Below, piece after piece: positions 35,189 to 42,877 of a stretch of DNA of 64,000 nucleotides (positions within the stretch are counted from its first letter, which is position 1; every line of letters starts with the position of its first letter). This DNA is from Thermoleophilia bacterium SCSIO 60948 (GTDB taxonomy: Bacteria; Actinomycetota; Thermoleophilia; Solirubrobacterales; 70-9): the NCBI GenBank assembly GCA_021496505.1, contig CP053031.1:744001-808000 (forward strand), read 5' to 3'. A program made the position numbers and the translations under genes. The notes beneath the pieces are model-generated. The model worked only from the letters and a program-made list of their open reading frames with translations, made no database searches and was not told the DNA's origin.

Positions 35189-36355
35189 GTGCCGGGAAGC
35201 GACCCGAGCTTCGACGCCCTCCGCGAGGCGATCGCCGCGCTGGCCGATCGACACGCCGGCGAGCTGGTGGAGGAGGCTGAGGCGCAGGCGCGCGAGCGCG
35301 TACGCGCGAGTCTCACCGATGCGATCGCCGACGCGCTGTTCGAGCGCTCCGCCGCGGAGCTGGCCGCGCGCCACATCGACGTCGCCGCGTCCGGGCGGTC
35401 CGCCGCAGGGCCGGCCCACCGATCGCCGCCCGAGACCGCCGGAGATCGCCGGCCGGCCGAGCGCGCCGCGCCGGCTCGGCACGAGGGTGCCCTCCAAGAA
35501 GAGCCGGCGGCGCCGGCCCCGGGAGATCCCGCCGCCGCGACGGGCGGCGGTGAGGCGACATACGTCTTCGGCATCGCCGAGGCCACCGATCGGCTCGGTG
35601 ACCTCCCGGGATTCGAACCGCACCGCGGAGTTCGGCCGATCGCGCTCGGGTCGCTCTCGGCGATCGTCACGACTGTCGATCTGGCCGAATTCGGGGAGCA
35701 GGCGCTGCAGCAAAACCTCGAGGACCTCGAGTGGATCGAGCGCACGGCGCGGACCCACGAGACCGTCCTCGGCGCCCTGGCTCAGCAAACCGCCGTGGTG
35801 CCGATGCGCCTCTGCACGATCTACCGCGACGACGGACAGGTGGCGACGATGCTCACTGAGCGCGGCGAGGAGTTCGCGGCGACCCTGGGGCGGCTTCGTG
35901 GTCGCACCGAGTGGGGCGTCAAGCTGATCGCGGAGCCCGGCGCCCTGGAGGAGATCGCGCGCGGGCGCGGAGGTGGGGAGGAGTCGGCCGAGGCCGGACT
36001 CTCCCCGGGCCTCGCGTACCTCGACCGCAAGCAGCGCGAGCAGCGGGCACGCGGGGACGTAGAGACGACCGCCGCGGAGATTGCGGGCGACGCGCACGCG
36101 CGGCTTGCCGCGACGAGTGCGGCCGCGCGGCTGAACAAGCTCCAGGCCCGCGAGCTCGGCGGGCACAGCGGCGACATGATCCTGAACGGTGCCTACCTCG
36201 TCGACGACGGGGACTTCGACCGCTTCGAGGGCGCACTCGAAGCGCTTCGCGACGAGCTGGGGACCGACGCGATCGCCGCCGAGCTGACGGGCCCGTGGCC
36301 CGCCTACAACTTCGCCAGCGCTGAGGACGACGAGGTCCTGAGGGTCGCCGGATGA
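35189..36355 (+). CDS. gvpL: Gas vesicle protein GvpF/GvpL with extra N-terminal domain (second of three)
   Basis: 388 aa, about 120-140 residues longer than usual. Residues 1-65 are a helical, Ala/Glu-rich segment (ALREAIAALADRHAGELVEE); 65-115 are Pro/Ala-rich linker; from about 120 the GvpF/L domain starts (TYVFGIAEATDRLGDLPGFE, AVVPMRLCTIYRDDGQVATM, LNGAYLVDDGDFDRFEGALE, GPWPAYNFAS). The extension is not recognised. GTG start four bases after gvpJ; ends in an ATGA overlap with gvpS. Confidence 0.88.
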   Translation: MPGSDPSFDALREAIAALADRHAGELVEEAEAQARERVRASLTDAIADALFERSAAELAARHIDVAASGRSAAGPAHRSPPETAGDRRPAERAAPARHEGALQEEPAAPAPGDPAAATGGGEATYVFGIAEATDRLGDLPGFEPHRGVRPIALGSLSAIVTTVDLAEFGEQALQQNLEDLEWIERTARTHETVLGALAQQTAVVPMRLCTIYRDDGQVATMLTERGEEFAATLGRLRGRTEWGVKLIAEPGALEEIARGRGGGEESAEAGLSPGLAYLDRKQREQRARGDVETTAAEIAGDAHARLAATSAAARLNKLQARELGGHSGDMILNGAYLVDDGDFDRFEGALEALRDELGTDAIAAELTGPWPAYNFASAEDDEVLRVAG

Positions 36356-36570
36356 GCTCGGCACGGACGATGCACAGCGCGGAGATGCGGGAGGCGACGC
36401 TGCTCGACCTGCTCGACCGGCTGCTCGCCGGGGGGGTCGTGATCCACGGCGACATCACGCTGGCGGTCGCCGACGTCGACCTCGTCCACGTAGGTCTTCG
36501 CGCCGTCGTCGCAGCGGTCGAGTCGCTCGAGCCGGTCTCGGATCCGGTGCCACCGGAGCTGGAGAGCTGA
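36352..36570 (+). CDS. gvpS: Short GvpA/GvpS-family gas vesicle protein
   Basis: 72 aa. Residues 16-62 have the GvpA-like beta-strand/helix pattern: LLDLLDRLLAGGVVIHGDIT, then VADVDLVHVGLRAVVAAVES. The core is intact with no long tail. GvpS-type minor proteins follow gvpL in Streptomyces clusters, which supports the name. Coupled on both sides (ATGA before, TGATG after). Confidence 0.85.
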   Translation: MSSARTMHSAEMREATLLDLLDRLLAGGVVIHGDITLAVADVDLVHVGLRAVVAAVESLEPVSDPVPPELES

Positions 36571-37244
36571 TGCTCTACCTCTACGCGATCGCCGCAGCCG
36601 GGTTCACGGCGACGGGCGTCCGCGGACTCGCGGGCGCGCCGGTGGAGAGCTTCGAGGGCTCCGGCCTCGCGGTCCTCGCCACGCGTCATGAGGGCCTCGA
36701 CGTACGGCCCACCGAGACCTTCGTGTGGGCGCACCAGGACGTCGTCGAGCGCCTGGCCGAACGCGGCGACGTGCTGCCGCTGCGTATCGCGACCACGCTC
36801 GACGACGGCGACTCCGCGCGTGCGCTGCTGAGCGGTCGCAGGGCCGAGTTCAGCCGCTCGCTCGACCGGATCCGGGGCGCGGTCGAATTCGGGGTGCGGG
36901 CGATCGGCGAGGAGCCCGCCGAGGTGCCCGTCGACGATCGCGCGGCGTCCTCCGGCGGGCCCGGAACCGCTTACATGCTCGATCGGCTCGCTCGCCGGCG
37001 CGGGCGCGACGCGCTTCGCCGTGAGGTGCTCGAACCGCTGCGTCCCTACGCGCGCGACGCGACGGTGCGACCGGACCGTGCCGCCGGCACGGCGCTCTCG
37101 GTCGCCTACCTGGTCGACCGCGACGCGGCCTCGGATTTTCAGCTGCGCGTCGCCGAGCTCGACGATCGGCTTGCCGCGACCCGGCTGCTCTGCACAGGCC
37201 CCTGGCCTCCGTACAGCTTCGTAGACCCGAAGGGGTCTTCGTGA
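36570..37244 (+). CDS. Gas vesicle protein GvpF/GvpL (third of three)
   Basis: 224 aa. MLYLYAIAAAGFTATGVRGL, then VLPLRIATTLDDGDSARALL, then GTALSVAYLVDRDAASDFQL and GPWPPYSFVDPK are GvpF/L landmarks. It is the most divergent and shortest of the three in this cluster. Its stop overlaps gvpK (GTGA). Which of the three is functionally F or L cannot be decided from sequence. Confidence 0.88.
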   Translation: MLYLYAIAAAGFTATGVRGLAGAPVESFEGSGLAVLATRHEGLDVRPTETFVWAHQDVVERLAERGDVLPLRIATTLDDGDSARALLSGRRAEFSRSLDRIRGAVEFGVRAIGEEPAEVPVDDRAASSGGPGTAYMLDRLARRRGRDALRREVLEPLRPYARDATVRPDRAAGTALSVAYLVDRDAASDFQLRVAELDDRLAATRLLCTGPWPPYSFVDPKGSS

Positions 37245-37609
37245 GCGCGCGGGAGCGACCGACGGGGGCGAGCCGCGGACCGGGGCGCCTGGGTGAGGAG
37301 CCGGCGGTCTTCGGCGACGAGCTCGATCGGCTGAGCGACGCGCTCGGCAGGCGAATCAACGCCGACTCGGAGAGTCTCGAGAAGGGGCTCGCGCAGCTCG
37401 TCATGACCTTGATCGAGCTGCTTCGGCAGCTGATGGAGCGCCAGGCGTTGCGGCGGATCGAGGGCGGGACGCTGGAACCGGATCAGATCGAGCGACTGGG
37501 CGAGACGTTCATGTTGCTCGAGGAGAAGATGGAAGAGCTCAAGCAGCACTTCGAGCTCGAGGACGAGGATCTCAACCTCAACCTCGGCCCGCTCGGAAAC
37601 CTGATGTGA
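37241..37609 (+). CDS. gvpK: Gas vesicle protein GvpK
   Basis: 122 aa. After a 30-residue polar head comes the GvpK core: RRINADSESLEKGLAQLVMT, LIELLRQLMERQALRRIEGG, LEPDQIERLGETFMLLEEKM. The tail is acidic and ends NLNLGPLGNLM. GvpK is a conserved minor gas-vesicle protein. Confidence 0.93.
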   Translation: MSARERPTGASRGPGRLGEEPAVFGDELDRLSDALGRRINADSESLEKGLAQLVMTLIELLRQLMERQALRRIEGGTLEPDQIERLGETFMLLEEKMEELKQHFELEDEDLNLNLGPLGNLM

Positions 37610-37635
37610 GCGCGCGAGAGTCATAGGAGGACACG

Positions 37636-37869
37636 GTGGACGGCAACGAGTTGCAGCAGAGATACATCGACACGCTGCTCGATCGCATCACGGAGACGGA
37701 GTACCCGAGCGGGGAACTGCTCGACAGGGCGGAGAACCTCACGTTCACCCCCGAACAGGCCGAGCGGCTGGTCGCCTACCTGATCGACCGCGTCGACACC
37801 TGCCAGTACCCGAGCCATCAGTTGATGGATCGGGTCGAGCGGATCCTGTTCGGGGTCGTCGGGCGCTGA
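37636..37869 (+). CDS. Small two-repeat protein of the gas-vesicle cluster, unknown function
   Basis: 77 aa, GTG start preceded by AGGAGG. Not recognised. It consists of two tandem 27-residue units with a 35-residue period: residues 9-35 and 44-70. Both units share (L/I)DR(I/V)..T.(E/Q)YPS..L(L/M)DR.E. It is only 26 bases after gvpK on the same strand and so is probably made with the gas-vesicle proteins. Soluble, no membrane segment. Confidence 0.75.
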   Translation: MDGNELQQRYIDTLLDRITETEYPSGELLDRAENLTFTPEQAERLVAYLIDRVDTCQYPSHQLMDRVERILFGVVGR

Positions 37870-37907
37870 GCCGTGATTGCAAGCGGGATGTCAGTGGTCG
37901 CACCGAG

Positions 37908-37933
37908 GGTCGTGACCGCAGCGTGACGGGTAA
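37908..37933 (+). promoter_or_regulatory. SigF/SigB-like promoter upstream of Ser-rich protein
   Basis: GGTCGT-N14-GGGTAA, i.e. GTCG-N15-GGGTAA, 57 bases before the ATG at 37991. It has the same 6+14+6 layout as the element at the start of the cluster (31133-31158). Confidence 0.5.
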
Positions 37934-37990
37934 CGGGACGAGGACAGGAAAGTCCGCGAGCCGCACGGATGCGGGTCGTCGAAGGGAGAT

Positions 37991-39130
37991 ATGAAGATGG
38001 CCGAGGCGACGAAGTCCTCGAAGGCGAGTTCGAACGGTTCGTCGGCGAGCGCCAAGAACGGTTCCGGGGGCGGCGCGAAGTCCTCCGGGTCCTCGACGTC
38101 GGGGCCGAGCTCGACGAAGGGCGGCTCGAGCAGGAGCGGCTCGACCAAGAGCTCGTCAGGTAGCGGCTCCGGTTCGCGCGCGGGCGCTTCGACGAAGAGT
38201 GGGTCGACGAAGAGCAGTTCGACGAAGCGCGGCTCTACGAAGACTGCCTCGTCCAAGAGCGGCTCGACGAAGGCGGGCTCGAGCAGCTCCGGCTCACGGG
38301 CGAGCGGTTCGTCCAAGTCCGGTTCGTCCAAGAGCACTTCGAGCAGCTCCGGCTCGCGGGCGAGCGGCTCGGCGAAGGCGTCGTCGTCACGATCGAGCGG
38401 CGCGTCGAAGAGCGGTTCCTCCACACGCGCGAAGTCGGGCTCGAGCAAGAGCGGTGGGTCGCGCTCCAAGTCCGGCTCGGCGAAGGCCAGCTCGACGACG
38501 AAGAGCTCGCGCTCCGGTTCGTCGTCGACGTCGAAGCGTTCAACCTCGGGCTCGTCCAGCTCGCGTCGGTCCGGCGGCGGATCGAAGCCGGCCTCGCGGT
38601 CGCGCTCGGGAGGATCGAGCTCGAAGCGCTCCTCCTCCACGTCTCGATCGGGGTCCGGTGCGTCGGCGAAGCGCAGCGGTTCCTCGAGCGCGAAGTCCAG
38701 TGCTTCGAAGGCGCGGTCCGGAGCATCGAGAGCCTCCGAGACTGTCGCTTCGGCGAGCCCGCCCGACGCCGATCTCAGCCCCGGGGCGGCCGCCAGGCAG
38801 GCCGCGGCGGAGGGGACCCGCGCCGCCGGTCGCGCGGTCGGGACGGTCGTCTCCAAGGCCAAGGTCCCGCTGATCGCGGGCGGCGCGGCCGTCGCCGGGA
38901 TCGCCGGTGGAGCTGCGGCGCGCCGTCTCAGCGCCTCTAAGCCGGCCCCGCCGAGCAGCAGGTTCTCGGCCCTCAAGGGAGTCTCGCTCCCGAAGCCGAG
39001 GGGCAAGATCGATCTGTCCAAGGTCGACGTCGACTCCCTGACCCAGGCGGGCAAGCGGGCCGGCGAGATCGGGCGTCAGATCGGTGAGGTCGCCGGCGCG
39101 GTCGAGCGAGCGCGGAAGGGCAAGAGCTAG
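37991..39130 (+). CDS. Very Ser/Gly/Lys/Arg-rich basic protein at the end of the gas-vesicle cluster
   Basis: 379 aa. Residues 1-255 are low complexity, built of short Ser-Gly-Ser-(T/S)-Lys units without negative charge (e.g. SGSTKSSSTKRGSTKTASSK), probably disordered and strongly cationic. From about 275 the C-terminus looks folded: a Gly/Ala helix (VPLIAGGAAVAGIAGGAAAR), SLPKPRGKIDLSKVDVDSLT and an amphipathic helix (AGEIGRQIGEVAGAVERARK). The C-terminal plan resembles the first gene of the cluster (31202). AGGGAG precedes the ATG and a SigF-like promoter lies upstream. Possible roles (binding acidic tails of GvpA/SRPBCC protein, nucleoid or polyphosphate) are inference only. Confidence 0.75.
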   Translation: MKMAEATKSSKASSNGSSASAKNGSGGGAKSSGSSTSGPSSTKGGSSRSGSTKSSSGSGSGSRAGASTKSGSTKSSSTKRGSTKTASSKSGSTKAGSSSSGSRASGSSKSGSSKSTSSSSGSRASGSAKASSSRSSGASKSGSSTRAKSGSSKSGGSRSKSGSAKASSTTKSSRSGSSSTSKRSTSGSSSSRRSGGGSKPASRSRSGGSSSKRSSSTSRSGSGASAKRSGSSSAKSSASKARSGASRASETVASASPPDADLSPGAAARQAAAEGTRAAGRAVGTVVSKAKVPLIAGGAAVAGIAGGAAARRLSASKPAPPSSRFSALKGVSLPKPRGKIDLSKVDVDSLTQAGKRAGEIGRQIGEVAGAVERARKGKS

Positions 39131-39145
39131 CCGCGCCGAGGCCGG

Positions 39146-39811
39146 TCAGGGCTGGACGAGCCCGCGCCGAATCGCATAGCGCGTCAGCTCGACGCGGTCG
39201 CGCATCCCGAGCTTCTCGAGGATGTTCGCGCGGTGGCGCTCGACGGTCTTCTCGCTGATCACGAGGTCGCCGGCGATCTCGCGGTTCGTGAACCCCTCGG
39301 CGATCAACTTGACGACCTCGGACTCACGCGGTGTCAGCGCCTCGGCCGCCTCCGCGCCCTCGGCGTGGGCGCGCTCGAGCAGCTCACGTGTCGCCGCGTC
39401 GGTTGAGGCCGGGAAGGCGAAGCGTTCGCCGCGCAGGGCGCGGCGACAGACGTCGACGAGCTCGCGGTCGGCCGCGGACTTCAGGACGTAGCCGCGCGCC
39501 CCGAGACGCATCGCCTCGAACAGGTACTGCTCGTCGTCGTGCATCGAGAGCATCACGATCCGCAGCTCTGGCCGCCGCGCGCGCAGCTCGCGTGCCGCCT
39601 GGATGCCGGTCTGGCGCGGCATCGTGATGTCGAGGATGGCGAGGTCGAGGTCGGGTTCGGCGAGCACGCGCGCGACCGCGTCGCGGCCGTCGGAGGCCTC
39701 GGCGACCACCTCGAGGTCGGCCTCGGAGTCGAGCACCATGCGCAGGCCGCGCCGGACCATCGCGTGATCGTCGGCGAGCAGGACGCGGGCGACGAGCGGG
39801 ACGGCGCTCAT
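39146..39811 (-). CDS. NarL/LuxR-family response regulator
   Basis: 221 aa. Receiver domain: VLLADDHAMVRRGLRMVLDS, phosphoacceptor Asp in AILDITMP, and YVLKSAADREL. The LuxR-type DNA-binding domain is at the C-terminus (LTPRESEVVKLIAEGFTNRE, VISEKTVERHRANILEKLGM). It is coupled by an ATGA overlap to the histidine kinase gene, its likely partner. Confidence 0.94.
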   Translation of the reverse strand: MSAVPLVARVLLADDHAMVRRGLRMVLDSEADLEVVAEASDGRDAVARVLAEPDLDLAILDITMPRQTGIQAARELRARRPELRIVMLSMHDDEQYLFEAMRLGARGYVLKSAADRELVDVCRRALRGERFAFPASTDAATRELLERAHAEGAEAAEALTPRESEVVKLIAEGFTNREIAGDLVISEKTVERHRANILEKLGMRDRVELTRYAIRRGLVQP

Positions 39812-40866
39812 CGCTCGGTCTCCTGCGTGCGCGCCGGAACCTCGAGCCGGACCTCGGTGCCCCCGAGTTCGCTCGGACCGAGCCGCAGTCGCCCCCCGGC
39901 GAGGACCGCACGCTCGAGCATCCCGCGCTGGCCGCCGCCCGGTTCGGAGCCTGCGAGACCTCCTCCGTCATCGGAGACTTGGAGCACGAGCGCGCCGGCC
40001 GCGGTGGTCCGCAGCCGCAGCAGCACCCGGGTCGCGCCGGCGTGCCGGACGGCGTTCGTCATCGCCTCCTGAGCGACGCGGTAGACAGCGAGCTCGACCG
40101 CTGGGGAGAGGTCGGGCGGCTCGGACTCGATCCCGCCGACGACCGTCAAGTCCGGGTCGGTGGAGAAGCGGTGGGCGAGGCTTCGGAGCGCTCGGGCGAG
40201 CCCCAGGTCGGAGAGGACGTCAGGTCGCAGCCCGCGGACGACCTCGCGCACCTCGTCGGTCAGTCGTCGCGCCGTCTCGCGCGTCGATGCCAGCTCATCG
40301 GCGACCTCGGGTGGTGCCTTCCGCGCCGCGACGTCGAGCTCGAGCATCAGGCCGGTCAGGCTCTGACCGATCTCGTCGTGGAGCTCCCGGGCGAGCCGCA
40401 CCCGCTCTGCCTCCTGGGCCGAGAGCAGCCGCTCGCCCGATTCGCGTCGCTCGTGCTCGAGCCGCTCGGCCATCTGGTTGAACACCCGTGCAAGCTCCGC
40501 CGCCTCGCCGCCGCCCTCGACCGGCACCCTGCTGCCGCCGACGAGCGGGTCGACGCTCGCCATCGCCGCGGTCAGGCGCTCGAGCGGCGCCACGGCGCGC
40601 CGGATCAGGAGCAGGTTGACGGCGACGAGCGCGGCCAGCGCGCCGAGCAGCGCGATGGCCTGCTGCCACGAGAACGAGGCCGAGACGCTGAGGGGCGAGA
40701 ACGCGAGGGCGAAGACCGCGACCGCGAGGACCAGCGCGTTCGGTAGGAAGACGCGCCAGAAGAGCGCCGCGTCCGAAACGGCGCGTGCTCCCCGGCGGCT
40801 GTCCGGACGGTCGGTCAGGCCCCCAAGCTCTACCAGCCCCGTCGGGGCGCTCAGCGTTCGGTCCAC
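39808..40866 (-). CDS. NarL-type sensor histidine kinase
   Basis: 352 aa. Two membrane helices with a very short outer loop (LVLAVAVFALAFSPL; QQAIALLGALAALVAVNLLL), then a HAMP segment (RRAVAPLERLTAAMASVDPL), the HisKA_3 box ERVRLARELHDEIGQSLTGL with the phosphorylated His, and an ATPase domain (AMTNAVRHAGATRV, LQVSDDGGG). With almost no outer domain it probably senses something in or at the membrane. The GTG at 40866 lies two bases after the acyltransferase stop; a GTG 28 codons later is an alternative start. Confidence 0.9.
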   Translation of the reverse strand: MDRTLSAPTGLVELGGLTDRPDSRRGARAVSDAALFWRVFLPNALVLAVAVFALAFSPLSVSASFSWQQAIALLGALAALVAVNLLLIRRAVAPLERLTAAMASVDPLVGGSRVPVEGGGEAAELARVFNQMAERLEHERRESGERLLSAQEAERVRLARELHDEIGQSLTGLMLELDVAARKAPPEVADELASTRETARRLTDEVREVVRGLRPDVLSDLGLARALRSLAHRFSTDPDLTVVGGIESEPPDLSPAVELAVYRVAQEAMTNAVRHAGATRVLLRLRTTAAGALVLQVSDDGGGLAGSEPGGGQRGMLERAVLAGGRLRLGPSELGGTEVRLEVPARTQETER

Positions 40867-40867
40867 G

Positions 40868-42877
40868 TCAATCGAGCCGCGGCAGCTGTTCGCCGATCGC
40901 CGGAGCGAGCGTGGCCGAGAAGGTCGCGGTGATGTGTCCGCGGTCGCGATAGGTGATCGCGTCGCCGATCACCGCACGGCACGTCCGATCGGCGCAGACC
41001 GACGAGACGGTGTCGACGAGCTCGGCGCCCTCGACGCGCTCGACAGCGCGCCGTTCGACCTCGAGCGCGTCGTCGGGCTCGGGGAAGGTGCAGCTCTCGA
41101 GGTCGTCGCGGTTCTCCGATACGCAGTCGGGGATGTCGATCGGCGACTGCGGCAGGTCGGTCAGCAGCGCGACCCTCGCGCCACCCGAGCGCAGTTCCTC
41201 GAGCGTCTCGGCCCAGCCGTCGACCATCGCCTCGCGCCCGGTCTCCTCGTCGGCGGGGGTGCCGCCGACGAGCGGGTCGATCTGCTTCGAGCCGCCGACG
41301 ATGACCATGCGCGGCTTCTCCCTGTCCAGGATGCGCTCGATCGTGTTCTCCCGCCACTGCGGGCACTCGGTGAAGCGGCCGCTCTTCGTCGGGTGCGCCT
41401 GCTCGACCTCGGCCGGGGAGCAGAAGCTCTTCGTCAGCGCGACGAGGCGCCAGCCCTGACGCTCGGCGATCCGCTCGACCGCGGGGAAGTACTGCTCGCC
41501 GTGCGAGTCGCCGAACAGGACGACGGTCGTCTTCGAATCCTTGTCTCCGTAGACGCACTCGTCGTTCTCGACGACGCCGAGCTTGACGAAGCAACCGTCG
41601 TCGACGAGCTTCGTGCGGTCCTCGAACGCGGACTCGACCTGCGGCCGGACTGCCTCGGCCGAGTCCTGCACCTCGGTCGTCGAGGCGAGCGCGGTCGCGC
41701 CGTCGACACCGTCCTCGGGCGCGAGCGGGATCGTCGGCTGCGCTACCGCCAGCGCGAGCGCGCAGACCGCGGTCGCGCCGCTGCCGGCGACGAGCACGCC
41801 GACCGCGCGCCGCGGCCTGACGCTGATCGCCTTCGCGTGCCGGAGCGGGACCTCGACGAAGCGATGGGTCAACTCGGCCGGGACCCACGAGGCCGCGATG
41901 ACGAGCGCGCCCTGAACCGGGGTGAGCGAGCCCCAGATCGCCCCGGCGAAGATCAGCGCCGGCCAGTGCCAGAGATACCAGCAGTACGAGATCCGGCCGA
42001 CGTAGCAGAGCGGGCGCGACGCGAGCGCGCGCTGCGGCAGGCTCGAGACCGACCCGACTCCTGCGACGACGACGGCGCCCGCGCCGAGCACCGGGAAGAG
42101 CGCGAGCGCGCCCGGGAACGGCGTCGACTCGTTCAGCGTGACGAACGACCCGACGATCGCCGCGACGCCGCCGACGGTCAGCGCGCCGGCCGCCCTGGGG
42201 CCGAGCTTCGGGAGCGTGAAGACCGCCAGCAGGCAGCCGAGCCCGAGCTCCCAGGCGCGGGTCAGGGTCGAGAAGTAGGCCTGGCCGGGGGACTCCTGCG
42301 TGAACGAGATGCTGTAGGCGAGCGAGGCGGCGCCGGCGAACAGGATGAAGCCGCCGAGCAGCGTCCGGTGGCGGCCGCCGAGCTTCGCGACGACGAACGC
42401 GATGGCCACGATCACGAGCGGCCACAGGATGTAGAACTGCTCCTCGACCGCCAGCGACCAGAAGTGCTGGACCGGGCTGCCCTCGAAACCCTGCGCGAAG
42501 TAGTCGACCGACTGGTCGGCGAGGCGCCAGTTGACGAAGTAGCCGACCGAGGCGAGGACGTCGCCGGAGACGACCTCGTTTCGGACCGGCGAGAACAGGA
42601 TCAGCGAGCCGAAGACGATCGCGATCAGCACGACCGCGGCCGCCGGCAGGAGCCGCCGGATGCGGCGGGCGTAGAACTGCGCGAGCGAGATCCGGCCCGT
42701 CCTGTCGAGCTCACGCAGGATCAGGGTCGTGATCAGGAAACCCGAGATCACGAAGAAGACGTCGAGCCCGACGTAGCCGCCCTCGGCGAAGCCGAACCCG
42801 GCATGGGCCAGCAGGACGAGGATCATCGCGAGGCCGCGAAGCCCCTCGATGTCGGCGCGAAACCAGCGCTTCGTCAC
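40868..42877 (-). CDS. Acyltransferase 3 / SGNH-domain membrane protein (OafA-like)
   Basis: 669 aa. The N-terminal AT3 domain has about ten helices: FRADIEGLRGLAMILVLLAH, VGLDVFFVISGFLITTLI and HFWSLAVEEQFYILWPL with the family's catalytic His region. The C-terminal 280 residues are an extracellular SGNH hydrolase-like domain (VVLFGDSHGEQYFPAVE, and DRGHITATFSATLAP for the Asp-His part). Such proteins O-acetylate cell-surface polysaccharides. The GTG start overlaps the sulfatase stop (GTGA), suggesting linked modification of surface glycans. Confidence 0.93.
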   Translation of the reverse strand: MTKRWFRADIEGLRGLAMILVLLAHAGFGFAEGGYVGLDVFFVISGFLITTLILRELDRTGRISLAQFYARRIRRLLPAAAVVLIAIVFGSLILFSPVRNEVVSGDVLASVGYFVNWRLADQSVDYFAQGFEGSPVQHFWSLAVEEQFYILWPLVIVAIAFVVAKLGGRHRTLLGGFILFAGAASLAYSISFTQESPGQAYFSTLTRAWELGLGCLLAVFTLPKLGPRAAGALTVGGVAAIVGSFVTLNESTPFPGALALFPVLGAGAVVVAGVGSVSSLPQRALASRPLCYVGRISYCWYLWHWPALIFAGAIWGSLTPVQGALVIAASWVPAELTHRFVEVPLRHAKAISVRPRRAVGVLVAGSGATAVCALALAVAQPTIPLAPEDGVDGATALASTTEVQDSAEAVRPQVESAFEDRTKLVDDGCFVKLGVVENDECVYGDKDSKTTVVLFGDSHGEQYFPAVERIAERQGWRLVALTKSFCSPAEVEQAHPTKSGRFTECPQWRENTIERILDREKPRMVIVGGSKQIDPLVGGTPADEETGREAMVDGWAETLEELRSGGARVALLTDLPQSPIDIPDCVSENRDDLESCTFPEPDDALEVERRAVERVEGAELVDTVSSVCADRTCRAVIGDAITYRDRGHITATFSATLAPAIGEQLPRLD

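Noticed and set aside
37891-39054. 387-codon open frame on the minus strand across the Ser-rich gene, with Leu/Glu/Asp/Pro-rich repeats
   Set aside because: It is the antisense of the Ser/Lys/Gly repeat codons; the plus-strand frame has a ribosome-binding site, a promoter and a folded C-terminus related to another cluster protein.
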